A DNA stretch of 64,000 nt from Schizochytrium sp. TIO01 (GCA_004764695.1 SMSO01000025.1:3679102-3743101); one strand, 5' to 3'. Shown: positions 22,006-33,154, numbered from the stretch's first letter. Made by a program: numbers and translations. The notes: a model not told the origin generated them from the letters alone.

Positions 22006-22812
22006 ATGGATACTGCTAAGAATGAATATGCAAAGGTGCTTGAGGCCATCCAGCACATACGCAAGCAGGCCGGTGGTGAGCTCGAAATTCCTCAAATTTG
22101 TGTCCTTGGTGACCAAAGTAGTGGAAAATCCACATGGCTATCGTCTGTCGTTTCTGGTCTCAAAGGAGTACTCCCAGCTGGCCGTGGTACGGTAACACTT
22201 TGCCCTATTGTAGTGCATGTCAGGTGTGGCGAAAGTAGACATGTCGTTATTCGTAACACTGAGCAAACAATCCAGACCGATACAACAGATTGGCAGAAAA
22301 CTGCTCGGACAGCGCTTGAGGAACTCATGAAAAAAGTCACGAGTAGCTCTGACAGTGAATATGAAGACGGATACAGTACTAGTAGTGAAGGTACAGGACA
22401 ACCTCCGATTCATGTCAGTAAAGAAGAAATCACGGTTGAATACAGTGCTCCTGATGTACAAGATTTAGTTCTAGTTGACCTTCCCGGATTAATCCAAGCA
22501 GGTCCGTTTGTAGACGACATCGAAAAGATGGCGAGGAAATATATCAATCCCGTCTCGACACTGATTGTGATAACAAGAGAGGCTGATTTGGATCCAGATC
22601 GGGCAGCTGCAGTCAGACTTGCTAACGAAGCAGATCCGGATGGAGACAGAACAATGGTTGTGTTAACAAAATGTGATATTTTTTTCGAACGACGAAGGAA
22701 GAAAGGCAGTTCTGAAGGAGATTTCCAATCAGAACTCGCCCGTCGATGCAACAGTATTAATTTTTATTTTGTTTTTTCTCATTCCATTCTCAATGTAGTA
22801 GTATATATCTGA
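22006..22812 (+). CDS. Dynamin-family GTPase domain, truncated
   Basis: A 268-residue frame starting at ATG 22006. It carries the dynamin-type GTPase motifs: G1 GDQSSGKST (about residue 35), G2 Thr in the RGTVTLCPIVV segment, G3 DLPGL (about 157) and G4 TKCD (about 221). An acidic Ser/Glu-rich insertion (about 113-135) sits between G2 and G3. Real dynamins continue with the rest of the GTPase fold, the stalk and the GED, for 600 or more residues. Here the frame ends in an AT-rich tail (residues from about 249 look non-coding) and no continuing frame follows before 23438. A weak GTATTA donor-like site lies near 22754, but no convincing downstream exon is seen. It is either a 3'-truncated pseudogene or a stand-alone GTPase-domain gene. 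Confidence 0.65.
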   Translation: MDTAKNEYAKVLEAIQHIRKQAGGELEIPQICVLGDQSSGKSTWLSSVVSGLKGVLPAGRGTVTLCPIVVHVRCGESRHVVIRNTEQTIQTDTTDWQKTARTALEELMKKVTSSSDSEYEDGYSTSSEGTGQPPIHVSKEEITVEYSAPDVQDLVLVDLPGLIQAGPFVDDIEKMARKYINPVSTLIVITREADLDPDRAAAVRLANEADPDGDRTMVVLTKCDIFFERRRKKGSSEGDFQSELARRCNSINFYFVFSHSILNVVVYI

Positions 22813-23438
22813 CGTGCCTTTTAACGAAAAGTACTGACAATTAACAGTGCGTAGAGGATTTATAAGGTTACAACGTAATCTTTTCAGATCTGTCGAAAGG
22901 TGTTGTATGAGAGTGGTACTTGCAGATTGTGCCCAATACGTAACAATAGTAACTGTGAATATATAAGGACTATCACAACAGATATGTGTACCATCATCGT
23001 AAGATTACTAACATGAGTAGAGGTACAGATCTTGACGGATTAAAAATAAGTAAGCGAGTTCATTGCAATTAAAATCAATGGATTTCAAAACTTAATTTTA
23101 TTTCCACTTTTAAAGAAATACACAAAGGAGGTTCCAACAAAGAAAAATAATCAAGACAAACACATCATTTCACTATAGCTTGCGCTGTGGAGGAAGCAAT
23201 TTTGATTTGCTTTTTCATATAAATAAAGATGATTGCATGAAAATGCTTCTTTAATATACAAATGTTCAAAACTAGTCATATTGTTGCGCAAATCTACATG
23301 GTTTGATTTTTAACTTCTTGAAAAGCACCCACTGCAGGTACACCAACACAAGGGAAGACTATATCTGCTTGGAAAAGCTTCTAAACAACCCACTCATGTA
23401 AGAGAGGGGTCCAATATATAGTACATTGTGGTTGTCGT
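22813..23438. other. AT-rich stretch after the truncated GTPase
   Basis: No frame continues the dynamin family and none of useful length is present on the plus strand. The right part is probably the 3' UTR of the minus-strand gene that ends at 23439. Confidence 0.6.
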
Positions 23439-26400
23439 TCATTTGTTTTGGTGCTGGTGAAGATCTGACAATCCAGCGCTTCTACGAATGAAGCGGCCGA
23501 GCTTTGATCCAGTCTTATATGGCTTTGGAGGAGGAGTCGCGAGGTTGATTGCTTCCAAAGATATGTTCTTGTCTTCGAATTCGTGGTCACTCGTGGTAGA
23601 ATCAGTTTCTTCCATCGAAAAGCTTATGCGAAAGCGAGATACAATGGAGCGACTAACAGACTTTTTTGTCAAATGGTGAGCATCTCTCGAGCAAAATGTG
23701 CCGATGAAATGTGCTGCTGCTTTTAGAGTTTTCTTGAGCTGCTTTTCTTTGACCGAACTCCGCATGAAGCTGTTATCCTGAGAATTCTTCTCATTGCTTG
23801 ACATGGTTGTCTGTTCATGGAACATATGCTGGATTTGATCAAATCCTTTACATAACTCAGAGGTCCGCACAAACTGTTCACGCTCCTTCTTAGCAAAAAG
23901 CATGTCCTGAAGCTTCTCCACATCCTTCTCATTACCACGAAGACCCATGGCATGAAACAAACCTAACATACACTCAATAAGGTCAAGATCAACGCATTGA
24001 CCGTTTGGATCAACATGCACGAAAAGGTGCTCTGGGCGAAATAACGACATAGTGAATCTTCCAAAGTCACCTTTAGTATAGTCAAGGGCGAGAACGGTGT
24101 TTACTTGTGGCATTTGGTTCAGGTGTTGTAAAAGCTTGATCGACATGGCGATTGTTTCTAAACAGCTAGTATTGTCAACTTGTAGGCTACCAAAACCAAA
24201 AGACGATGACTTTTTAAGAAGTTTCGGTTGTGAACCCACACTATGCAAACTACGAAATGTTGCGCTCTCCAAAGAACTAGTTTTGTGGAGCCGAGACAGA
24301 GAGAATGAGCTATGTGAAGATTTCCGACGCATATTTCCAAAAGATTGATGACGGGAGAGACGGAAAGACCCAGCTTGCATGTCGGACACTGGAATAAGAT
24401 TTTGCTTCATAAGCGAGTTCATCCGCATAGAATGAGCGCCAGTATCGCTTTCACTATCAAAGAGGTCATCATCGTCTCCATCATCGGTTCCAGCATCCTC
24501 AACATGAGAATATTCGTCATCAGAGTCCGCATCAATAATACGAATACCATCAATATCATCTGCCCACGTGTCAGTGCTTGTCGCGAGTCCTAACCAATCG
24601 CTTGCTGAACTTGTTCCGAAAGCGGACGCGGACCAAGTTGCCAACTGTGCACGGTATTCAAACCATAAAGCATCGTCTGATCTTAGTGTTGCCGCCGCGT
24701 CTTGCTTCGACAGGTTAGATCGCTCTTTGTGCGATTTTCCTGAAGACGAGCTTGATGCAGAAGACGATGAGAGGCTATTCTTGATAGAATGACTATTTTT
24801 CTTAGTCGGTTCAGCATTTGTATTGTCAAATGGAGTAAAAAATACAAAGCCAATGACAAATCGCGCAAGTTCAATACAAGCTTCCCATCCCGGGTTATCT
24901 TCTGTTCGCCAGAAGCCAGATGCCTGCATCTGGCGAATAACGCTTAGAATAATTTGGCGCATGAGTCCACGCGATTGATCATCCCACTGCGAGACCTGCA
25001 TTGCGTGGGAGGTCAGGGTTATAAGCTGTGTTCCAAGGTTCCTGTATTGATGAAAGCAGTGCGATAAGCCACAAGATATGAGATTCAGACAAAATTTAAC
25101 CAAGTCTTGATCCTCTGAAGAAGAGATTTTCGCTTGCTGCTGACCCGTAGATACCAGCACAAAAAAGATGAGCGCATGCCAGTTTTCAGTCGCAACGAGT
25201 GCGTTGAGGTTATTAGGGCTTTGGACAGTTAGCAAATTAAAGCTTCGAAGATAAAATACACGCATGGACGCATCATCTCGGAGTAATGCAATACTTGACA
25301 GCACTGGTACAATAAGGTGTGGCGCGGCAATTGGTGAGCCGAAAGGCTCAACCTTGCAGGCTTCGATCTGCAAGTGTTGTTGGCACATTAGTGAAGCTTC
25401 CTCAGGCTCCTGCATTTGATCGAGCATAATTTCCCAAAGTGCTTGAGTGTCGGAAGCAGCGACCCACGCTTCTATGCCAATTCCATTGCCACCTAAAGTT
25501 TTTCCAGTCAGAGCAATAATTGACCAGAGTGCAAAGTTGGCAAATGCAAGCTGAAGCCCACAAAGCACAGGGTCTTGCTGAGAGTGATTCACTCCAAAGC
25601 GTGGAGACATCAATCCATGATCATCGATATCTTTGGCTTCTGAGACTGATCTACGGAGTTCAACTGGAGTCTGGACCATCTGTTTCTTGAAAGTTTTGTG
25701 TTTTAAGTCAAAGAACTCGCTATCGAACCATGAACGACAAGATGCCATCTTCCAGCGCTGATTTGATAAAATCGAGGTTGGTGCACCCGCTATGCAATCA
25801 CTATATACATGCAGCGCTCGCCATGCAGCCTTGAAAGCCCAATAGCGCACAGTAGGATTCGTGTCGCTCATGAGATCAATGAGCATGTCCAAGAGGAATC
25901 GAACTTCACTTGAATTCAAACCAGAGATAAAATCAAAAGAACAATGTTCATCAAAGAGAACAAGGCTGATAAAGTAGATGGCGTCTTCGGCTTTATGAGG
26001 ACCACTGCCTTGCATGACATAGACGCGGTGTGCAAGTTGATCTACAGGGCTTACGCCACCTTCTGCAAAGGGCATCTGATATGGATTTGAGACAAAGAGT
26101 TCCCATATAGACTGACACGATCCCAGTTTTTTCCAATCAACATCAAGCCACTCGTGCCATCTCGATGCTTGGACATCTGGAAAGGCGCTACTATAACTTC
26201 GAGGACTTGCTGCGCTCGCAGTGTCATCAAAAAACTGTTGTTTGCCTTGGTTATGCGAATTTAGAGAGTCCAATCTTATACTGTTCCGATTGGATTCATT
26301 ATTCTTTGCGTTGACCTGAGTTGATGAGGAGAATACTGCTGCTGTAGCTGATGATGACGACGCCGATGAAGACTCTGTCGTATATGTTCTAAGTTTTTCT

Positions 26401-26441
26401 GAAGTAAAGTTTGTCGTGGCATAGTCCATGGCGGCTGCCAT
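23439..26441 (-). CDS. Large unrecognised helical-repeat protein
   Basis: A 1000-residue protein from ATG 26441; the open frame continues upstream without another ATG, so a 5' exon is possible. Residues 1-75 are Ser/Ala-rich. About 80-500 is helical and repeat-like, with pairs of amphipathic helices such as SSEVRFLLDMLIDLMSDTNPTVRYWAFKAAWRALHVY. This suggests an armadillo/HEAT scaffold, with faint resemblance to the region before BEACH domains; no BEACH, WD40 or catalytic domain is present. A Ser-rich and then Asp/Glu-rich low-complexity linker follows (about 550-680). Further helical segments are CLETIAMSIKLLQHLNQMP and KQLKKTLKAAAHFIGTFCSRDAHHL. The C-terminal ~60 residues are basic and Ser/Thr-rich. 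I do not recognise the family. Confidence 0.7.
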   Translation of the reverse strand: MAAAMDYATTNFTSEKLRTYTTESSSASSSSATAAVFSSSTQVNAKNNESNRNSIRLDSLNSHNQGKQQFFDDTASAASPRSYSSAFPDVQASRWHEWLDVDWKKLGSCQSIWELFVSNPYQMPFAEGGVSPVDQLAHRVYVMQGSGPHKAEDAIYFISLVLFDEHCSFDFISGLNSSEVRFLLDMLIDLMSDTNPTVRYWAFKAAWRALHVYSDCIAGAPTSILSNQRWKMASCRSWFDSEFFDLKHKTFKKQMVQTPVELRRSVSEAKDIDDHGLMSPRFGVNHSQQDPVLCGLQLAFANFALWSIIALTGKTLGGNGIGIEAWVAASDTQALWEIMLDQMQEPEEASLMCQQHLQIEACKVEPFGSPIAAPHLIVPVLSSIALLRDDASMRVFYLRSFNLLTVQSPNNLNALVATENWHALIFFVLVSTGQQQAKISSSEDQDLVKFCLNLISCGLSHCFHQYRNLGTQLITLTSHAMQVSQWDDQSRGLMRQIILSVIRQMQASGFWRTEDNPGWEACIELARFVIGFVFFTPFDNTNAEPTKKNSHSIKNSLSSSSASSSSSGKSHKERSNLSKQDAAATLRSDDALWFEYRAQLATWSASAFGTSSASDWLGLATSTDTWADDIDGIRIIDADSDDEYSHVEDAGTDDGDDDDLFDSESDTGAHSMRMNSLMKQNLIPVSDMQAGSFRLSRHQSFGNMRRKSSHSSFSLSRLHKTSSLESATFRSLHSVGSQPKLLKKSSSFGFGSLQVDNTSCLETIAMSIKLLQHLNQMPQVNTVLALDYTKGDFGRFTMSLFRPEHLFVHVDPNGQCVDLDLIECMLGLFHAMGLRGNEKDVEKLQDMLFAKKEREQFVRTSELCKGFDQIQHMFHEQTTMSSNEKNSQDNSFMRSSVKEKQLKKTLKAAAHFIGTFCSRDAHHLTKKSVSRSIVSRFRISFSMEETDSTTSDHEFEDKNISLEAINLATPPPKPYKTGSKLGRFIRRSAGLSDLHQHQNK

Positions 26442-26945
26442 GCCCCCTAAGAGGCAGCAGTTTTGACTTCGTGCCAAATAAAAACGGCGGCCAAGCTCTG
26501 CAGCAGGTTTAAAGCCTTCGCCAGCCACTCGGCAGGTCAGGCTTGGATGTCCACAGGATTCTGCCTCGCTACGTACGTCGCAGAGTTCGTGAGGCGCTTT
26601 GATTGCTGGAATAAATAAATTTTTATATTCTATAGTTGCGTGAGGCGCGTGGGTGCTTTACAAAAGCTACCTTAGTGACTCTTATTATTTCTTCTATTGA
26701 GAAGGACTAGTCGTTTGTGCACAAGCTTGTTCTTCTCCAGCTGAAGTTCCGAAGGTGCGCTCGTGCTAGGTGCTGCTGAAGACGAAAGGAATTTGGTCGT
26801 TTGTGCGTTTGTTTGGTGGTTTGGTGGTTTGGCTTTAGTCTGCCGATGACAAAATGCCGCTTGCAGCTCGGTTGTATGCAGAAGACCACCGTTGGTGCTT
26901 TAGAGCTCTGCAGACAATACTTAGTGTGACGAGAACAGCACCTTT
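26442..26945. other. Divergent promoter region
   Basis: It lies between the start of the large minus-strand gene and the putative small plus-strand gene at 26946. It contains the open upstream extension of the minus-strand gene and likely promoter sequence. A short Ser/Arg-rich plus-strand frame beginning at ATG 26854 overlaps in another frame and looks non-coding. Confidence 0.5.
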
Positions 26946-27336
26946 ATGGATGCTGGGTGTGGCGCGGCTCACTTCAAGGAGTCTGCCTTGTCCCGCAACC
27001 AAATCTTCGTCCCGGTGGTCAAACTGCTCGCCTTGGGTGGGTATGCCTTCTTTTCATTCGGGTTTATATACAATTTGGAGCAACTTGGAGGAGACAGGTA
27101 CTGGGAAATCTTGACTCAATGCTACTCCATGAAGCAAACGAGGGCAGAGCTGGTTCTCTAGAAACTTGTATGGCCACATTTAAAGTTGAATTAAAACCAC
27201 ACAACCTGGTATTTCCTTGCCTTTTGAGCCACCGTGAATTTGTTTCCCTTAAAGACTCCCCTGGTAACCATTTTCTTTGTTTCCTTATGTCCCAAACCTG
27301 TTTCTTCTCAGGTCCAACATCAGGAGCATTCTTTAG
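26946..27336 (+). CDS. Putative 58-residue single-pass membrane protein (two exons)
   Basis: Candidate gene assembled from splice signals. Exon 1 is 26946..27097, then an intron with GTACTG donor and a strong pyrimidine-rich TTCTTCTCAG acceptor (27098..27311), then exon 2 27312..27336 ending in TAG. The 58-residue product has one hydrophobic segment (about residues 20-42, IFVPVVKLLALGGYAFFSFGF), a short basic patch before it (SRNQ) and a polar tail (YNLEQLGGDRS). Size and layout resemble small mitochondrial membrane subunits, but I do not recognise a family. The donor is not the GTAAGT type used by the other genes here. Upstream ATGs in another frame reduce certainty. Without splicing the frame would run to 27161. 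Confidence 0.35.
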
Positions 27337-27921
27337 TCCCTAGTACTCCAGTTCTTGCTAGGCCTGTTGTTTCCTGCTGGGAGTGAGCAAAATCCGATGC
27401 TCCCTGCTGCCTGGAGTTTTCTTTTCTTTGTTTAATGCAAAACGGAGGAGTCCATTTTTTTGAAAAGAGGTTGCTGCAGAGTCCACTAGCAGCATTCTGT
27501 CACAGCTTGACCTCAAAAAGTTTTCTCTATTTCAAGTTCTCACATAACTAATAGTACTAGTTAGGCATAGGTAAATGCTATAAGGTGTGTCGTAGTTGTC
27601 TTCTCACCGACACATGTGTGGCGACTTCGAAAACACAGTCTTCAAACAGGGCTAGCTAACTGAGATACTCTTCTAGCCGCCTGTAAACGTGATCCCGTGA
27701 GAATCGGGCGATGCCTCTTTCGTCCGCCTAGGCTCCTTTGTGGTTTGTTTTGCTTGCTACAACCCTTGCTGCTGCAGCTACTGATGATGATGCCTACGGC
27801 ATGGTATGCACATGAGGTGTGTACTTTGTCCATCGCATATCTAGCTAGTTTTTGGTTTTAGGATAGGTATTGTTCAAGTTTCTCCACAATTTGCAAAGGT
27901 TGCGATCCAAGTTTCGTCAAG

Positions 27922-28242
27922 ATGATGGAGGGGTTATTGAAGATGGCAATGGCTGGCTTAACGTTACTGCAATATTCCGGCAGCTCAGAAGAGTATAACA
28001 AAAAGCGGGGAATTCTCACGGGTATACAGGCAGGGACTTTCTCCGCAGCAGCAACAGTACACTACTACCTGGTGATTCTTGGTTCGCGAGCACATCTGCC
28101 GGTGCAAACTCTTTGTCCCAGTGCCATTATCTACGCAGACCGGGCTCTGCTTGCGTATGAATATACTATACATGCCAAACATGCATCCAAGGTCGCGATT
28201 CATAAACTTTACGATGTTGCAATTAATGATCGAGCTACGTAG
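27922..28242 (+). CDS. Low-confidence small open frame
   Basis: A 106-residue frame from tandem ATGs at 27922. It has one weakly hydrophobic helix (about 38-52, GTFSAAATVHYYLVIL) and a helical, Lys/His-containing C-terminus (ADRALLAYEYTIHAKHASKVAIHKLYD). No family is recognised. A good inverted repeat follows ~105 bases downstream. It may be an exon of a spliced gene; a CAAAG acceptor-like site lies at 27894-27898, and another frame across the same stretch is also open to about 28000. Supported only by length and composition. Confidence 0.25.
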   Translation: MMEGLLKMAMAGLTLLQYSGSSEEYNKKRGILTGIQAGTFSAAATVHYYLVILGSRAHLPVQTLCPSAIIYADRALLAYEYTIHAKHASKVAIHKLYDVAINDRAT

Positions 28243-28347
28243 GTATCATCACATGACCAACTGTGGGAGTTAAATCGCCCACTGGAGTCATTCATTCGCT
28301 ATTGGGCGTTCATCTTTGCCATAAGGAACGAGAAGAGAACACCTAGG

Positions 28348-28369
28348 CCCCGCGTTCCCCAGCGCGGGG
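28348..28369. other. Perfect 7-bp GC hairpin
   Basis: CCCCGCG pairs with CGCGGGG around an 8-base loop. The right arm sequence CAGCGCGGGGC recurs at about 28483-28493. There is no T-run, so it is not a bacterial-style terminator. The function is unknown. Confidence 0.6.
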
Positions 28370-29909
28370 CAGTAGGTAGTTAGGTGAGTACACACCCACG
28401 CATATCGCTGTTTTGTTTGCAGAACCCATATTCAGGCAGCTCCGTTAGCCCACCAACACAGGCAGAAAAGAAAGGAGTAGTCGCAGCGCGGGGCTATCTC
28501 TGTGACCGAAACAATCTGTAAAGAATGCGTAGTGCATGTGTTGGTTTCCTTCCTGTCACGCTCAATAGCATCTGTATAAATGCGTAGTAATCAGGGTATA
28601 GGCATGTGCTGTTGAAAAGCGAGCTCTCATGCACTACTATGAGTCCATGACGCGCCAAAGCCCCATTGAATGTAGCTAGTAGTAGTAGATAGGGTGCATA
28701 GTACTTAATTTTTTTCATCTTTGTAAAACCTTTTAAAAGTTGCAAATCATCATCGTGAAAAAAAATAAAATATATATTTATTTATTTAATTAAAATTATG
28801 CTTACAGAAAGCAAAAAAAAAAGTATTTTTATTTTTTAGCAAATTAAAAATTTTAATTTTAAAAATGTACAACAAATAAAAACTATATGTGCCTGTTTTG
28901 TCAACAGAGAAAGCAACAATCTAAGAACTCTGAAGAGAGGATTGGAGGGTCCAAAGAGTTCTTTCTTTTTCATTTCTTTCAAGACTTGGAGGGTTTTCAA
29001 GAGAAATAAGAAACAAGCCAAACAACAAAGGATCATGCCCTCGCTGCGGCATGAAGATGGTTTTTGTACATCCAGAGTTCTGGAGCGGCGAGCGAACGCC
29101 AGCCACTCAGTCAGTTGAATCTGCAGTCAAAGGCCGGACAGCCAAGTCCGACACGGTGCAGGTGCTTGGCTTTGGTTCCATCATGCGAAGCCAGTGGCTA
29201 TTTCGTTTCCACGGAAGCAAAGCATTTCACCAAAAAAGGTTACCTTCCTATGTATCTCGTAGACCTAGCATATTGTGGCGTGGCACTCCCTGTCTCACCG
29301 CAGCCAGCCATCTCTTGAAGAGGATCAGGCGTGAATTGGAGCGGCAAGAAACACCGCTGAGCTGAGCTGAGCTGAGCGCAGACGCAGAGAACTGCACGTC
29401 TTTCATGAGATAATTCTTGAAAATTGTTAGGGCATCGTGCTGCCTCTGCTGGGAATGGAGATCTGCCGAAGCAGCTGCAATGACGATGGTGGTTTCAGGC
29501 CCCTCGTAGGAAGTGCACGTCCAAGAAGAAGTTCGTAGCTAGCCAGCTAAGTAGTGGTAGTACGTGGTAGTTCTCTGCTCAATGCTGCTGCCCAGGTAGG
29601 TAAGGTACCTTGGCACGTCGCGGGAGTCGTTGTGAACCTGTGGTGGAGGTAAGAAAACACAGCCAGATTCCATCGAAATTCGACGACGAGCAACTAAATC
29701 AATCTGGCAGGGAGCACGATCATCGAAGTTGTTGAGTCTCGCGGACATCTTCATGCATGCAAGCAGAGGCACCATAGAGAGGAATTAGGTCTTGGTTCGC
29801 CGCTGAGTCATTGATCCGTACAAGTTCAATGTGGACGGAGAGCAGGCAGGCTCACCTCCAATCCATCACTGGTCACATCACTGGTCACGGTGTTCCTGGG
29901 CTAGCTAGG

Positions 29910-30275
29910 TCAACTCGGCTGCCGTGCCGGGAATTCTGCTGTCGCCCAGCTGCGACAAGAGCACGTTCCTGCGCAGTCTCGGTAGTAGTCGAGCTTTAAG
30001 GATTTCCACAGCGCAAGCACACCTTCGTAAGAAGCAAGAAGCTTTTCGTAAAGAAGCAGCGTGGCAATCACAAGTAGCTCCATCGCTTCCGGCAAGGTTC
30101 CAAGGCGCAGGGCAAAGTGACGGAATCGCGGGAGTAGCTCGATCGAGAAGGAACCAGGCAGAGCATAGACCTGTGCCACGATGTGCTCTGCGAGGCGCCC
30201 AGCTTGCCATCGATGAGTTCTGTGAATGTTATCTCCCATCCTACTGTTAGAAGCGTTGCCCGCCCAAAGTTCCAT
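29910..30275 (-). CDS. Low-confidence candidate exon, possibly cyclin-like
   Basis: A 121-residue frame on the minus strand. The stretch RLAEHIVAQVYALPGSFSIELLPRFRHFALRLG, then LPEAMELLVIATLLLYEKLLASY, reads as regular amphipathic helices. It faintly recalls the first helices of a cyclin box, where a segment before LLALIYLER-type helix 2 is expected. An acceptor-like TTCTAACAG lies at its left part (around 30242-30250 on the plus strand), so it could be an internal exon. Competing plus-strand frames cover the same bases and no partner exon was identified. Treat as a hint only. Confidence 0.2.
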   Translation of the reverse strand: MELWAGNASNSRMGDNIHRTHRWQAGRLAEHIVAQVYALPGSFSIELLPRFRHFALRLGTLPEAMELLVIATLLLYEKLLASYEGVLALWKSLKLDYYRDCAGTCSCRSWATAEFPARQPS

Positions 30276-30840
30276 TCCCTCCGAGGAAGTGCCGATCAGG
30301 TCTGTGCAATCTCACAGAAGCTTTTTCTTGAAACAAGGCCAAGATCCATCCACCCCGCTCGCTGCAGCAACCCTCAGAGCACGGCAGCCAAGATGCCCGC
30401 ACCTCGCGGGACCCCTGCCTTTGCGACTTTGGTTGAAGGCATCCAGCAGGTCCTAACCCTGCGTAAGCTATCCCATTCTGCCCCAAACCTTTCCAATTCA
30501 AACTCAGATGGATCCGAACTAAGATCCCTCCAACATTCAAATTCAAATTCGAATACAAATTCAAATTTTCATTTTCAAATTTCTGAGAACGCCTCTTCTG
30601 GCTGTCTGTCTATCTCAAACACTCTTACCATACTCCTACCCGAACCCCTATGCGTGCCCTTCTACGCTTGCTTTCTCTGCTTGTTCTCCCTCTGCAAGTC
30701 GCCACTTTTAAACAGAACGACTACTCCTGCCCTTACCGGTTTCCCTACAACGCCCTGAGTCTTTGTTTCCACCTTGTCCAATGAAGAAGACAGCCTGAGA
30801 ACAGCTTTTACAACTTGAAAATTCAATCGATCCATGAAGA

Positions 30841-30919
30841 AACAAACAAACAAACAAACTACAAACAAACAAACAAACAAACAAACAAACAAACTACAAA
30901 CAAACAAACTACAAACAAA
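30841..30919. repeat. CAAA tetranucleotide microsatellite
   Basis: About 79 bases of CAAA units, broken three times by ACTA interruptions at irregular spacing. Confidence 0.92.
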
Positions 30920-31250
30920 GAAGCCTCTCTCAGAGAGGTGGGTGGGTACCAAATGGGGCAAACGAGCTTTTGAATGAGTGGCAGGCCAAGGGCGGTGCCG
31001 GCTTTCCGCAACGCGCGCGTGCTAGCTAAACCTCGTAGCTGAGCTGCCCGCCCTTCTCGCTAGCCGGCGAGAGGCCTCTCCGAGGACGTGTGGCTCTGGC
31101 GAAGAAGAGGCGCAGAGCTCGCTGGCTCACTTGCCTGCCTGCTTGCTTAGCGGAGAAAGGGCGCCGCGCTTTGATTGATTGACAGCTATAGAATCATTGC
31201 AGCGGCGTCTGTTCATAAAATTGTTTCATCAGGTGCCTACATTTGAAAGA

Positions 31251-31460
<210 letters not shown>

Positions 31461-33084
31461 AAACACGATGAGTGAGGGAAAGAAGCGGAGATGTAAAAAT
31501 CTGGACCATAAATTGCAGTTTTGAACAGCCGAGGCCTCTATAGTAATGCTCGTGGGAGCGGTGGCGCGTACTAGAAGGTAGCTAGCGTGCTTTTTATTTG
31601 TTGGTTTTACGTCTTCGTCGAGGGTTCTTGAAAAGCAAATTGCTGCTATTTCTTTCAAGTTTATTGACTTTCAATTCAAAAATTAGGAGTGCCTGACTGA
31701 GTGAGAGTGAGTGAGCGACTTTAAAAATAATCAGTAGCAATGGGAACTATGGGGAATGTTACATGTGGATTTGAAATTCCTGGCTGGACTTGAAAAGGGT
31801 TGATCAGTCGTCAGATATTCATCGTCCATCCATCGCTAAGCAGGCCCGAGCCGTCGGCGAGCTAGCTATGAGTACTTGAAAGCCGGGCTTATTGCGCACG
31901 GCATTCTGCTGTGGCGCCTCTTCGGTCAGGCGGAAGGGTTTCGTACGAGTCTGAAATTACTTATGTGTTTTTTTTTTAAAAGGAAAGAAGGTTTTCGTCA
32001 TAAAATTAAGAGAAGAAGAAGAAGAAGAAGAAAAAAAACTTGAAGAAGTTGAAAATTTTATATAAATGTAAACGCTTTCGAATGATCTCTCAAGAATTCG
32101 AATTGACCCAATCTATTAATCAATCAAACAATCAATCCATTCTGCCGCATTTCCCCCTTTGTAGCCCCTTCTACAGCTCTTCTTCCGCGTGCATCTTGTC
32201 CCCAGCTTTGGGCAAGCTCCACGCTCTCCGCAGAGCCCCATCAAGAATGAACTCGAGGAGGTCTTCAAGCACAAACGCAAGCATGTTCTTCCCTTTCCAA
32301 GGAAGATCTAAAAAAATAGATAGCGCCATCACCTTCTCTCATAGTATAAATAAGCAAATGAATAGATGATAGATAGATAAATACATAAAAAGCTAGGGCA
32401 ACTTTGGATCTTGGTATCGTTAGTCTCATGTGCACTACAGTATACACTATAGGATAGCTAGCTAGCTAGCCACGTAGCCGTGGATCATGCAGACTCAAAA
32501 GCCCTTCGACCAGCACCCAGCTACCTTGAACCTTACCAATCGCACTAGTAATAGCTCCTTCCTTCCTTTCAACAATCAAATTTTCATCATTTCTCGCGAA
32601 GACATCTTTGAACTTCACTATATTTCCAAATTTAGACGTCTCATATGCTTTCTCTCTCTTTCTTTCTTCTCCTCCATTCACAAAGAGAATAATAAATAAA
32701 TCGTTATAACGATGAGTTGGACTCCGTTTGGATGGCCAGGCAAGCGCGGTACTGGCGAGAAAGCCGCACAGGCAGACAGACAGACAGACAGACAGCTCAG
32801 CCCAGCTCAGATACGCTCAGCCCTTGCGGGCGAGCCTGCCTGCCTGCCTGCCTGCCTGAGCGGCCTTCTCGCGGCGGCGAAGAGCGGCTCTGATCGATCA
32901 CAAGGCGGCGTCATCGAGTGCGAGGAGGCGTCATTGAGCGAGGCGGGAAACCCACTCACTCACGAATTGGTAGTAATGAGCGGTAGGCAATTGCTTCTAT
33001 TTCTTTCTTTATTGGAGCCGAAGAGAGAGAGACAGAGAGAGACTGTAGTTATTATTATTGAAAGAACTTCGAAAGAAAGGGCTT

Positions 33085-33086
33085 TA

Positions 33087-33154
<68 letters not shown>

